Source: Dicaeum eximium
Lineage: Eukaryota > Chordata > Aves > Passeriformes > Dicaeidae
Assembly: GCA_013396995.1 (NCBI GenBank)
Contig: VWZP01003840.1
Location: 97,763-161,762, forward strand
Length of the DNA stretch: 64,000 bases
Direction of reading: 5' to 3'
Positions 13,296 to 26,697 of the stretch are shown in pieces. The position numbers and the translations under genes are program-made. Below the pieces are notes generated by a model. That model was not told the origin of the DNA, made no database searches, and saw only the letters and a program-made list of their open reading frames with translations. The first letter of the stretch is position 1, and each line of letters starts with the position of its first letter.

Positions 13296-15466
13296 AAAGT
13301 ATGATAGATAATACAGTGTCTGTGGACTTTTTTCCTTCCCCTTTTTTATATAGTGACACAATTTAAGATTAGCTGTCAGATCACATTCAGTTCTCTGAAT
13401 ACATATTCTGTAGTTTAGATGAAAACAAGTCTTCACACAGAAGAAAGTGAGAAGAGCATTTGTGTCAGTCAAGTTTATAGACATTGTTCTTGCTCTCACA
13501 AATTTTCTTCCCCTTTTCTCTCCCTATTGCTGGTAACAATTGCATCAACCATTGGAGAGCTATCAAGTTAAGCTTCATGCACCCCAGTGAAGTTGTTTTT
13601 ATGCAAATAGGGTTCAGTTGCTTTAGTCTCTCATTTGAGAGAATTTTTAGTAGGAAACCTGATAAATCAAAACTGGAAAGCAAGTGGGTAAAGCAAGATA
13701 AAAAAAAAAAACCAAAGTTCCTTCTTGAATAATAGCCTTGGGGATTTTTTTTTTCAATTTAAAGGGCATTGATTAAGTTTAGAATAACATAATTTTGTAA
13801 CTGTAGTTTAAATGAAATCCGAAATGCTTTAGGATCACCAGCTATACTGGCATGCTTCGACTGAAGCACAGGCAACTGGAATGACTCCCCCCACAGCTGC
13901 TGCTGTGCATTTTCTTTGAAGCCAAGCAGTGCCCTCAGGGTTACCCCTGATGAATTTGGAACATTGCATTTGTTCACCAGGGGGATGTGTTCATTTGCAT
14001 CTCTCTGCTTACTGGAGAGATTTGCATGCTTCCTAAAAGTATTCTTTTAACAGCCCAGTTTCTGTCACTGCAGAGAGAAACCAGATACCAAATTGTGGTT
14101 TCAGCAAACAGAGCAGTGGGACCACAGGGGCAGGCAGAGGAAGTGGGGAAGAGACCTTCTAGCTGGCACCATCAGATCTTTTACAAATTAGTCTGACTTT
14201 TTACAGTAATTTTTATGTGCCTATGGGATTACCCTTCCTGACACAGATGGTTTTAACAACACATAGAAAGACAGGAAACTTCAACATATTCTGGAAAACA
14301 ACCACCAATACTTGGTGCAATTCTAACAAGGAGCTTCCAGTGTTTTCTTCTTCAGCTTCACACCCATTTAAAGCTAAGCCTTCATTGTTCATAGCTGTGT
14401 TTGTGAAATGTTTCATTTCTGCCCAGGAAGACTGTAAGGGCTCAGGCATGCCGTTCTGCACTTCTGAAGAATACAAATGTTAACTCTTACGGATGTGGGT
14501 CAGCAGTACTTAATGCTGAATTGATGGCTGACTTCTTACTATTGTAAGCTTCAGCTAGAGAAAAGCTATAGAAAATCCAGTTATCAGTGAAAATAAACTT
14601 TTTAAGTTCTTAGTGGGTGGTATTTCTTAATTAGGTTAAAGAAAGGGTCTGAGAATCTCAGCGCAATAGAACAAATAGAGAATAGGCTCTGCCATTTACT
14701 ATTGCCAATCACACAGTGTTAAAGTCTTTGTCAGCAACATGATGGACCTTCCCATCACTGAATTCATTTGTCTGTTGAACATGGAAGAAGTTGTTCCTGT
14801 GTGTGCAAGCAGTGTTCAGATTTGGCCTCTGCATCTGAAGAAGTTTCAGTTCACTGAAGATGGTATTGCAAAAGGCACTGGCTGGCCTAACACTCAGACC
14901 TGTTTTCAGTCAAAGCCTTTGTTAGCTTCAGAAGATGGAGAAATCTCCTTTTCTTGTGTCTTTGTCCCTATTTAAATCCAGAATCTTAGTATTTTGTGTT
15001 CTTCCTGACAAAAATGACATCACTTACTGTTACTTCATACCTGTCAGTTTTAAAAGCAGAACAACAGTGTGGACAGCACTCTGGTTAAGGCAGATGAGAA
15101 GAGGCTAACATTTTATTCATACTGAGTGCGCTCAATTTTAACCAGTAACCTGGCAGGTTCTTTTTCTAGTTCTGTTCTGCATTAAAAGTTAGTATAAATT
15201 TAAATTTGCCGTTCTTTGCCTTCATTGCATATACTTAGACTGAGAACTCATAAGTGATGTTTTCCTGTAACTAATACGATTTTTTAACTTCCATATGATG
15301 ACCTGATATGTAGCTTGATTTGTACAGCAATGTCAAATTTATTTTCACTTTAAGAGCTCCAGTTTAAATACTCAAGTTACCTAAATCTCATTGATTTCTA
15401 CAACATTCAGTGTTCTTCATAGTTCAACTTGTGTTGTTTGAGTAAACAGTTCAGAAAGCCTGAGTG

Positions 15467-15482
15467 TAATGCAATTGCATTA
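15467..15482. repeat. Perfect 16-bp palindrome
   Basis: TAATGCAATTGCATTA is self-complementary. It contains overlapping ATGCAAT/ATTGCAT cores that resemble POU or C/EBP half-sites. Regulatory relevance is speculative. Confidence 0.5.
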
Positions 15483-17952
15483 TTACGCTTTGGTTACTTG
15501 GCAGTTTAAAACTATTTTCTTCCAATTTGGAATTAAAGCCTTTATTGGCAAATGTGGAACTAAGTATAAGCTGGATATCCTCAAAATATTTTGCATCTGT
15601 TTCAAACTTTTAATGGTTTCTCTTGGACTTTATAAAAACAAAATGCTATTTTAAGTAACAAGATTTCCTTCCAACTGAAAAGTGCATTTTTTTTTTTAAA
15701 TTACAAGGACTAGCTATTTCTGTTTTTTCAAAGAATTTCCAATAAAATTTGCTTGGAGCTGTAATTATTTTTCCTTTTGATAGAATCCATTCTGCATTCG
15801 TGTAAAACTAGAGCAGTTTCTTTGCCCTTTAATTTTTTCTTATTAATGAAGGCTGAGCAAGTAAATTGAGTAGGCAAAGAATGTTTTCCTGCAATCCCTT
15901 TACAGGCTGCAGCAAAGAGCCAAAGTTTTGGCTTCTCTGTACAGGAGGATAACTGTATAGGATAATAACTGTTTAGAATGCCTAGATTTCATGCTCCACC
16001 TTGGAATGTGTATGTGTGTAGCCTTATCTGTCTCTGTAACTTATTTGGTTGCATTGTCCCTTTCTGGGCGTTGTACAGACTGCAGGAGTTTTTCCTGGAG
16101 CTCCTGGCCCCAGAGCAATCCCCTTTCTCCTCCTGCATCCTCCTGCTCAGTTATTCGTGGCTACCTGCAGTAGCAATGGGAGCAATCCCTGCATGCTCCC
16201 GTGGTGCTGTTGGAGCTGCAGCAGCTCCCCTGCTTATCACATCTTTTTTTTTTTTGTTTGAGGAACTTGTGGCAGCTCTTAGAGAAATGGAGAAATTTTA
16301 AATTTCGCATGTGTTCTGTTTACTGGACTTGGCTTTGACTTGTGGATCTGGGAAGTGATTACACAGTAACCTGGGAGGGACCTTCTAGGATGAATCCCAT
16401 TATGTATTTCTAGGTAATCTCAAGTTTCTAAAGCAGGAACTGGCATGTCTCACTGGAGACACACGTAGCCTTTTTTTTTGTGATCAGGTATCATCTCCTG
16501 AAGTTGGAATGTCTGTTAAGAGCTCCTTGATTCAACAAAGTACAAACTTCCTCCATTCCCTCTTTCTGGATGGCCCAATGAAGTCCAGTGCTTGAACATT
16601 TTATGCTATATTATCTTATAAAGAGAAAACTCTACATAAAACAAACATCTATACTGGATTAATTTGTGAAGCCCATTAATAGCTCTGGACTGAGACCAGG
16701 CCCAGTGGTAATCAATGGTTTTGGGTTTTTGGTTTCTACTAAGTTTCTGACTGACTTTAAATCACTTCATGTGGTGTTTCAACTGCTGGAAAAAATAAAA
16801 TATTGAATGTAACATTCTTTATGGCAGTGAAAGTCTGAGGCTTCTTTTGATGAATTCAGCATTCTGTGAGAACATATCAGCTCTAGTCAAGAGACATTTT
16901 TTCTTGTTAAGATTTTTTATTTTTAGTTTTTTAAAATTTTATATATATTACTACTCAGCACTCTCACTTTTTTCCTACTGTGTCTTTTCTACCAATAGAA
17001 TTTTTTTCATACAGACTAGTTTTTAAGATCTTGTAGGGTTTATTAGCAATGGAGCTGCTGATGAATGGACTTCACCTGAACATGGGTTTGACACATTGAT
17101 TACATTTAAAATGATATTTTCTTTGCAGAAACAAAATATTGAATGTTTTGGGTTTGGTTTTTTTTTTTTACTTTCAGCTTTGTACTTAAAGTTCAGAGTG
17201 ATAAATAAGCTTACAGAATTTCATGATATAAGGAGATAATTGTTTATATTAGTTAGAAGTGAGTTTATAGAATTAAAAACTTAGTTGTACTGAATCATTG
17301 TTTTGCATTATAGAATTTCACTTGTTCTTACTTCCCTTTTGCATTTGAGATGGAAGATTTCACAGCTCTGCTCAGACACTGCAGCTGCCAAAACTCAATT
17401 GACAAAAGTGCACCTTGAGTGCTCCTAAATTCTCTTGACTGGCATTTGAGGGCATTGTCTGTCCTGCAGAAATACTGTGGGTCTTCTGTGCTCTGAGTGT
17501 GTTGGAAATCCACAGAGACTGATTTGTTCTGTCAACAGCCCAGAAATCCTGGCTGTGTTACCCAAAACCTCTGCCACTCAGAAATTGGGGTTTGCACTAG
17601 GAAGAAAAGGGGTTATGTGCATTTGGTCAAGGTGGATTAATGTATAAGGTGGGAAACAGAATAAAAACCTCTGCTTGCTGAGGGGTTTTCCCTCTCTCCT
17701 GTTACTCATTCCCACAGAACCCAGCACAAGTTGCACAGAATTTTTTGTAAAGAGAAGGAAAATCCTTGGAAGCTATGGTTAAAGTCATAGAGAGAAGTAT
17801 TAGGAAATGTATAAAACAGCTGTCAAGTAAATCTTTAATTCAGTAGAAATAATGCTAAAATCTCATTGTATTCAGTAGAGACAGACTTCTAAACACTTTA
17901 TAAAAACTTAAATGAAATTTTTGGCTTGAATTCAAAGAAATTGATTTAATAC

Positions 17953-17983
<31 letters not shown>
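17953..17983. repeat. (GT)n/(AT)n microsatellite
   Basis: About eleven GT units run directly into a short TATATATATA tract. It is a simple dinucleotide repeat, likely polymorphic between individuals. Confidence 0.9.
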
Positions 17984-18449
17984 ATTGAGTCCATGCACAT
18001 ATTTAAAAGAGATTTTAAAACTAAATTACAAATGCCAAGTACATATGAATTTCCTCGATATTATACTGTTAGTGATACCACAGAAATGCATTTTCATCCT
18101 TTTTATGAGTCTGTTTTCTGCATTTCCTCCCTGTTCCTGCAACCAAGTCATAGTCCCAGCCCATCAGTCAGCCAGGAAAAATGTCTTATGAGAATTATTT
18201 TCACAGAAGAGCTGCTGTTGCTTAGTCCACCAGACACAGCCCACATTCAGAAAATCGCTTCGTCTGTTTTTTCTTTTGTTAAGGTATAAAGAAAGCAAAG
18301 GTACAAGAAAAGGATGAAGTTAGCAACCTTTTTTTTTCATTCATTATTACAGAAGATTCTGTAGTTTCTTGAGGCAAGGCTTGTCCTCGTGTGCTGAGAT
18401 CAGCCACAGCAATCTCTTAGGTGACACACCACCAGCAGTAGCAGTAATT

Positions 18450-18467
18450 ATTACTTAATTAAGTAAT
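18450..18467. repeat. Perfect 18-bp AT-rich palindrome
   Basis: ATTACTTAATTAAGTAAT reads identically on both strands, and partial pairing extends a few bases beyond it. It contains TTAATTAA, a typical homeodomain-type core. In AT-rich intron this may be chance. Confidence 0.5.
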
Positions 18468-21400
18468 TATTTATTCATCTGTTCAGTGCAGTGTTTGTAC
18501 TCTTCAGTGTTATTACACACATGCACCTTGCTGTCCAAACTTTTTAAGAAGTAAATTTGAGGGGGGGGAAAAGGGAACACATTAATGTTCTATGAAGTTT
18601 AAATCAAGAAGAAATTTAAACAACATCACTGAGACAATATTTCACTAAAATTTAGATATCTCTTGGGGAGGATTAGTTGGTAAATGTGATTTTGTATCTC
18701 CCTCTGGCCTTTGCCCTGAGTCTTCAGTTAGCAATTGTTAAATTTAGATTTAAAGACTTTGCAGTTTGCTTAAAAATGGCAGTATTTGTCTTTGTCAACT
18801 GGTAGACATAAACTACCTTATTTCATAAGGGAATTATCTATTACATTTATGTTAAGGCCAAAAGTTCTATTAAATTAGTTGGAAGGTCTTTTCACTGTTC
18901 ATTCATCTGAACTAGATAGTATGAGAGACATAAGAATTGTGAGATGTAAGATGCATTAGGCTACAGCAACATAAAGTAAAATAGTGCCTTAATTTTTATG
19001 TTACTTACAGGCTTTTTTTTGGGCATGGTGGTTCGTTCACAGGTTAATGTTGAACAAAAAGATGGTTACTGGATGATAAAGCACAAGAGAAGGAGTGTGA
19101 CTTCAGTACCACTATAAAGGTGGGAGGATATAATTCTCTTGGAATATTGAAGTTACCCACACAGAAAAAAAAAAGTAAAAATTAATACAAAAGTCAGACA
19201 CAAGCAAGAAAGTCCATTATGACTGACTATAAAAAGAAATGGGGAACATATTTAAAAGTAATGGCATTCAGAATAGAAATTATTTGGACATACTGTATTA
19301 AACATGGTGCTTTGCCTAAACTAGAGATGATACATCACCCAGTCTTTATGAAATAATAGTAGGCATGCTTGAAATAGTCAGGAATGGTAGGATGTTTGTA
19401 TAGGCAGTATGCTGTTTGAAATGAGGAAAAGTCAATGCTGTAATGGATTATGTAAATAAAGAAATATAGATAGTGTTTGAATATAGAGAGGCACTAAATC
19501 AGCCTAACAGTCATAAAATGGCGTTGATTTTCTTTGCAAAAAGACAAGTTTGCAAAGTAATTCTTCGTTTGCTAAATATGGTGGCTCTTGAGGTGAGAGT
19601 TACGTGGATTGTTCTTTTATCAGCTGTGCAATGAAGGTGCAATGAAACTGTAAAATTTATACCCCCATATTTATTCTTAGCAGTGTACATAATGGCATTG
19701 GTACTTTAGTCCTTATATGACAAGCTCTTTTATAATTGCAAGGCTGTAGGAAATAATTGTTGTATATTAATAAAGTGAGACTGATTACCTCATCAAGGTT
19801 ACTTTTGACAAAGTTTTCACTTAAAAGCTATCACGAGAAGAATTGATGTTAATCCATTTCTGCTTTCTGGCCAGTCAGCTTCCCTTCACATTTTCTGTAA
19901 TGCTGAACTTCTTGAATATTTTGGAATCCAGTCCTGTGAGGTCTTCTGGGCTCATATTTGGTTGTCACAGTTTACAAAAGGCTGTTTATAACCTACTCTG
20001 CTGAGAGCTTAATGATCCCCTGCTACTTGTAATATTAGGAACTTTCAGCCAGATTAATTTGCAGCTTCCAGTTCTCTTTGCTGAGGAGTAAACCCTTGGG
20101 GCTTTAGTTGCACTGCAAGAAATTAAAGCTATACTTTTGTTGTTGTGCTGTCAGTTTGCTTTCTTTTATCTAAATAGTGAAAGACAGGCCACGAGTACAG
20201 ACTAGAATGTAAAATTCCCAATGCACTAGAGTGAGGCCAAATACAAATGTGAGTCATTGGCTTGAGGGGAATTTGCCAAAATTGCAAGTAAGATCTGCTA
20301 GAAATTAAGTATTTCCTGTTGAAAAGATCTGTAGCTTTTTGCAGATGTCAGTGACGGCTGCAAGCACCGAATGTAGTGGGATTCAATCAAAAAATCTTCA
20401 TAAATATGTCTTAAGGTGAAGGAAATTGTGAGAAGAATAAACTTTCCTTTATATTTTACTTCTCAGAAAACTGTCTAACTAAATATCAATAGGAAACACA
20501 CTTCCTGTTTTATTTCTGCATCTTTTCCAGAACTAAGAAGTTAGTTTTATGAGGCATGATAGGGATTTAATTGTATAAATAAGTCAATTCACATAAATTT
20601 CAGTCAAAAGTCTTGGTTAGATCTTGTAGATCAGGAGAAGCTGTTCTATTTTTTTTAATGATATCCTGTCTCTGCGCTTTCAGAAAAACACAAATAGAAA
20701 AATCTTGACTAGATGAAGCCTCTTTGGAGATTTCTCACACATGCCCCACACCCTCAGTATGCATACACAAGATTAATGAATATTGATGAGATTTTAAGTC
20801 TTAGGTTATGACTTCAAATTACAGCAAAATTTAATTCCTGTTTAGAATTGGCATCTGACCTGTTTGTCTTCCAGTCTAGAGATTTTTGTTTCATTCTGTT
20901 ACTGCTCATGCCAGTATAAACCCCTGATACCTTGAGTTTCATTCTCATGTATTTGGCATAAATACGCCAAGGCCAACAGTAGAACTTGTGAAAAATATGA
21001 ATTCTGATCATACAGTAAAGATGGTAAATAATTCATAGGTTCTCCTAGCTAGTTGGGATCAGCAGGTCCTCATGTCTGACCTCTTCCTTAAAATAAACAA
21101 GAATTTCATTGAAGTACTCTTCTCCTAAGAATATTATAGCAAGGTATAATTATAACCAAATTTAATGTGTTTGCTACTCCTGTCAAAGTGGATCTAGTCA
21201 CTTTTCCTTATGTAAGGAAGTTGTATATCAGACAGGAGTTTGTTTCAATCATCACAAAACTTTGAACTGTAAGTGGGTTAAAATACACACTATAGAGAGC
21301 CTGAGGAAGGCAAGAAAATTAGCAGTACCCTGGTTGGGGCAGAAGGGGTTGGTGGAGATCACAGATAAGTAGTAACAGCATCCAGGGCCATAATTTCTGA

Positions 21401-24400
21401 AACCTGGAATTAAAAATCCTGATTTCAGGTGTAGCTTGTGTATTTAATATTTTAGAATAAATGACTCATGTTTTAGAAGTGGTCATTAATAAAGTTTAGG
21501 ATAAGCATCTAATTATCATAAATTATAGAACACAGGAAAATTGTTTACTTCAAATAGCTTCTAAATTTTTCCCACGATTTCTTACAGCCTCTGCTTTGGA
21601 AATCTTGAACATCATAAGTCATCAGCTCCTCTGTTTATCGAAATGAAAAGGATAGAGAGTAAAAGTGTTCTTGAATTTTATTGTAGTAGTTCTGGCACAG
21701 GGGATTCCCCTTCCCAACCCTGCAACACCTTTTCACCATTTCATGGGCAAAGTGCTTTTCTGTATTTCTGGCCTTCATTTGTATAAACTGCAAGAGAAAA
21801 CAGAAAATCCTAAGTGGTGTTTCTTTAATACTGTGACTAGCACAGCCTCGGTTATTAATTCTTTTCTGGCTTGCACCCCCTGAGTTCAGCAAATGTGCCC
21901 TAATGCAGTATTTTCATTCCCTTGCACTCATGCCTCCCTTCATTCTGTGTCCTGCCTATCCCAAAGAAAGGCTGGAGAACTCCAGCCTTTGCCTCCTTTT
22001 GGACTCTGGTGGCAAAGTGGCTTGATGGCTTGATTCCTCTGTTAACATCAATGAAAAAGCTATGGAATTTTCAAACTGTTTTGATAAGAAGGGATGTTTG
22101 GAGGTTAAGGATATTAAAAGCCAACAAGGCTATCTTTTCATAGGTGATTAAATCAAAAGAAAACTTCTGTCTCGTGGATGATAAAAAGTAGATGAAGGAG
22201 ATAATATGGAGAAATCCTAATACAGAAAGTGCTTCTGGAACTTCTCTGTTTCTGTATTTGCTTCCCAGACTGAATTACTCCATGAGTGAAGTTCTGTCTC
22301 CAGGTGACCTGGTTTGAGTTGCCTCTCTGTGTCAGTGCCATTTAGAATATCCTTGACTATTCCCAGTAACTCTCTTTTCTGTACAGATCCAAGGGTAAGG
22401 GCTTCACAGCATAAATTCCTTCCCAGCAATTTAATTGTCAACAATTTAATTTTGAAGCACAAGTCTTTCATCCTTGCATTGTTAAAAATTCTGCTACTAG
22501 GTAGAACTTATTGACTGTGCTGACAGATGCTCTGGAGACAAGGGAAGTGGCAAGAACTATTTAGATTCTTAGTTCTGGCTTCCATTCAAATTTGGACTTT
22601 TTTTCCCCCTCTATATGATCAGTGATCCATATTTTTGGAGGCAATAAGGGGACCAGGCATCTGACTCCAGTGGAAAACACAACAAGTTGGATGCAAAATC
22701 CTGGAAAATGAGGGCCCGTATGAATTGTACTTTGTTACTCAATTTTGAGTTGATACTGTCAATAAATCTTTTAACTTTGTGCTATCCTCCCTCTTACCAA
22801 TTTTTCTTCAATTATTTATGAAGTTACTATTTTAATATCTCACTGCTATTCTTCAATTTCTGTATTTCCTTTTTTATTTTTTTATAAGCTGCAGTTAATT
22901 CCTACATCTTCTGGCCTATATTTCCAGCAAAGCCATTTGAGTTTCGTGACTGTGAACAGAGGGTTTAAGACAGTGTACTTATTGATCTCATAGAACAGGG
23001 GCTGAGTCTTTTTGTACCAGAAACAATGTCTGATGTAGTCATCCCTTTTTTTGATGGGTATTAGTTTTCATCTTGGTCTATCACTACATGAACAAGTGTA
23101 GATAACCAATTTTTTTCATGTGTAGGAAAATACTCCCTGTGTATGCAAAAGCTTTTTTCGTGAATTTTTCTTGTGGAAAGCTGGAATACATAAAATAACA
23201 GTGATGTGTCCATATATTTCAGTCTTTATTCTCTCTACTCTCAACCTTATATTCCTTGTTGTTATTCCTCTGTGGTGTACATGAGTACATTGAGTCCCTA
23301 ATCCCATTGATTCAACAACTATTCTTTATTTACTTGTATGGTTCCAGCCACATTTATATGTATTAAGAGCCATGTATGCCTAAAAATGCAGCAATAATAT
23401 TGTCTGTACTGCCACACAGGTTAGAAAGGATAACATTGCACTGCCTGTTGCCTGTCACCTTCATAAAATATTGTTCTGCCAGTAGCCATTGATTTTTGTG
23501 AAGCATTCAGGGTTTATGGAGAGTAGTGATTTGGGAAATGTCAAGACACCAATCTCAAGGTGTTATGGAGTAGTTTTGTTCACAAGTAGTAATCATTTTT
23601 ACCAGTAAAACATTTTTATTGTGTAGTCTTATACTCCTGTCAGCTGTTGGAGAGTGTGACTGTGGAGCACAGGTCTGAATGTAGCCTAAGTGCTCGGTGT
23701 CAGCAAGTGTACACCTGCCTTCAGTGGCTCCTGCCACCACATGGATTGTGGGGATTGACCTTTGAAGGGGCTTACACTGTACATTATGCTTTTAAAAAGG
23801 CTGGTGAAAATCCGGGAGCAAGTGAAGAAAGACTACAGAAGGACAATGCTGACATTTCAGTGGGTAATACAAATTTGAGTTGTGGTGATACTGCCGTTGT
23901 CTGCATCCCAGCAATGGGAGCTTTAGGGACAGAGTGCTAAAGCATCCTTAGTCCAGGAAAAAAAGAAACCACGATCATCATACCAGTGTGATGCTACTTT
24001 TAAAGGAGAAAGAATGGAACATAGTTTGGGAGTTTATGATTCTTACTATATATTTTTCCTTTGCATTTTATTTCTTTTTTTTGTGTGGTATTTCCGTATT
24101 GTAAAGTAAGTGATATTAAAGCAGAGTTCTAGGTATCTGAGGCATCTCTGCAGCACCTCTGCTCTGTAGGTGCTATTGGCAATATAAAGTTACTTGTTCA
24201 AGCCCTAAAAGGAGGCAGTGCTTAAGTGGAAAAATCCCTGTAGCAAAAGTGGATCACACTCAGCCCTGCTAGACTCACCGTCTTTCATAGAGCTGTGAAA
24301 GAAATGAGCTCAATTTGTGGTTCTCTAGACATTATTAATTAGCTGATTGTTATTTTAAAGTGAATATTGTGGTACAGAGAAGCTCAGTAAGTGATTCCCC

Positions 24401-26079
24401 TAAAACCATTTAGAATTGAAGTTCTTCAAGAAGAGCCTGCATTTTTGAGTCCTAATATTGTAGGGTCGTACTGCGTATTTAAGAGGAAATGCTTCAGTGA
24501 TTTAATTTCTCTGTTACTATTTCCTGGAGACAAAGAGCATGGAAACAGAAGAGTAGACAGGGAATAAAGATAATATTAACTTCATAGTTTGTATGTGTCC
24601 AGGAAAACACAGAAATCAATGGTGGAAGTTAAAATCAGGATATCACTACTAAGATTGTAGAAATATTTTTAAAGACTGGTGTTATTAGTAGGTGTCTGGA
24701 GAAGACATACAGTTTCATCTTTGAGAGAAAGAACTTGGTGTCTAAAGGTACCAAAAGCCTGAATAAGATAAGAGGGAGAAGTACTTGGCAATTAAATCAA
24801 AAGTGAGATGGAATACATTTGCAATGGAATGAATTAGTTGTTGCTAAGGGTTTTCAGAATGCTGGAAACAACTCTTTTACAAGCACACTATTTTCTGAAT
24901 GTCTTTGAAAATCTCTTTTGGAACTTGACAACTCATTTGGTAGATGTCAGCTTCAAGGTTCAAAAAGCTTGGCAAATAAAATTCAGCTTGGAATGGAAAA
25001 TCTAGAGCAGCTTTCCTGGCAGATGCTCCCAGCAGCATCACAGAAAACTTGCACAGTGTAGGTGATGGGGTTTTAACACAGTTGTCTTAGTGCTAGATTA
25101 ATTTGTAGACACTGTTCCATAGTTACTTAGCATTAGGGCAAGTTAATACAGGAGGCATCAAGTTCATACGAAGAGGTGTGTAAATCTTGACAAAAGCAGC
25201 TAAGTTAGAGCAAACACAGCACAAACCCACTCGGGCAACAGCAATCTGGGCTGTTTTCTTGAGAAGAATATAGAGCTCTGTTGATTTTTAGCAGATAACC
25301 TATTTTTTTTTTCCTTTTTGTGAAGTGAAAGCTGTTGGAAACGACTGTGTGTATGTCATTATATCAGTGATAATTTTCAAACAGAGATAAGTGTTCAATT
25401 TGTCTGCTTATTCTCTTGGAGTGTTCCACCCATTAGTGGGAGTAGAAGGCAAAGATTCTGTGCCTTGTTCTTAATCTGAATCTCTCTGAGGCAGTTAATT
25501 ATTCTGTATATATCATCTTCTTAAATGTTACAGAGAATGAAAATACCTGATGGTTGTTTAAATGAAAATGTGTATGCTTCTTCTTAATTTTCCCTACTGA
25601 TTTCCAGTATTCTTTATTTGCTGACAGACCATTTGTCTCAGTGCTGCTATCTATAATAGCAATTATAGATAATATAGAGCTGATATATATCTCTATACAA
25701 TAATATGTCTATTATGAAAGGGAAGCCCTATTTTTTGCATGGGACATAAGTTATTGAATTTAAAATTTGACTTCTTGACTCTTTCTGTGCTCCTGGAAAG
25801 AAGATAGAATGTCTCTGCTGCTGCTCTCCCTTCTAAATAGTGATTTATAATTATTTTGGTCTGTCTGAGGACAATTTTTGTTGTCTTTGTACTGTAAGAG
25901 GTCACATGGAGAACTCCTTATCAGAGATAAAGACCCAGCTGTGCTGTTATGACACAGATAAAGACAGGGCACATCACCTGAAGAGTTAGCAGTGGGTGTA
26001 TGTGTGTCTGTATTCTGTGGCTGGGATAACTGCAGACTGCTCCTTTGGTGGCTGTTAGCTGTGAAGCTACCACACTGGA

Positions 26080-26697
26080 TTCTTATCGTAAGAGGAGGGG
26101 CAGCCCTGTCCTGGGGGACATCAGGCACAGCATCACCAGCCAGGTGAGGGAGGGCATTGTCCCGCTCTGCTCTGCTCTGCTCTGCTCTGCTCTGGGGCAG
26201 CCTCACCTCGAGTGCTGGAGCAGTTCTGGGTGCCACAGTGTAAGATATTAAGCTACTGGGGAGCATCCAAAGGAGAGAGATGAAGGTGGTGCAGGTTCTT
26301 GAAGGGGAAGCCTTACAACAAGAGTCTGAGGTCACTGGATCTGTTGAGCCTGGAGGCTGAGGGGAGATCTCACTGCAGTTACAGCTTCCTCATGAGAGAA
26401 AGAGGAGGGGCAGGCACTGATCTCTTCTCTGTGGTCACCAGTGACAGGACCCAAGGGAATGGCCTGAAGCTGTGTCAGGGGAGGTTTAGGTGGGATATCA
26501 GAAAAAGATTCTTCACCTGGAAGGTGTCTGGGTGCTGGACCAGGCTCCCCAGGGCAGCGGTCACAGCACCAACCCTGACCATGTTCAAGAAGCGTTTGGA
26601 CAATACACGTGGTGTGACTCTGTGTGTGCACAGCCAGGAGTTGGACTTGAATGATCCTTTCTGGTTCCTTCCCACTCTGGATGTTCTGTGATTCTGC
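26080..26697 (+). mobile_element. CR1 LINE fragment, sense, roughly 0.6 kb, 3' end preserved
   Basis: The stretch follows the CR1 order: a 'GACATCAGGCACAGCATCAC' region, 'CAGCCTCACCTCGAGTGCTG', 'GAGCCTGGAGGCTGAGGGGA', 'CACTGATCTCTTCTCTGTGG', 'CAGGGGAGGTTTAGGTGGGA', and the terminal 'GATGTTCTGTGATTCTG'. It covers the last part of ORF2 plus the 3' UTR. The subfamily differs from the 31.5-kb copy. The reverse strand happens to be open for 191 codons over part of it (25760-26335), but this is antisense to the repeat and not a gene. Confidence 0.92.
26165..26194. repeat. (CTCTG)6 pentanucleotide repeat inside the CR1 copy
   Basis: Six perfect CTCTG units sit where related CR1 elements carry only one or two diverged copies. 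The likely explanation is local slippage after insertion. Confidence 0.9.

Larger units (their letters stand above)
13296..26079 (+). other. Intronic sequence, no gene recognised
   Basis: AT-rich intron. It holds a GT/AT microsatellite at 17953-17983 and two perfect palindromes (15467-15482 and 18450-18467). Open frames are all short and without similarity I can name. The GC-rich stretch near 16.08-16.24 kb has a 107-codon frame of low-complexity hydrophobic/Ser-Pro composition and does not look like an exon. Confidence 0.5.

Noticed and set aside
17941..18000. TATATA near the GT repeat, considered as a promoter TATA box
   Set aside because: It is the AT part of a dinucleotide microsatellite, with no initiator or exon downstream.
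25760..26335. 191-codon open frame on the - strand, the longest in the window
   Set aside because: It lies partly antisense to a CR1 LINE and includes the repeated AEQSR-type peptide from the CTCTG expansion. It has no splice logic or domain.
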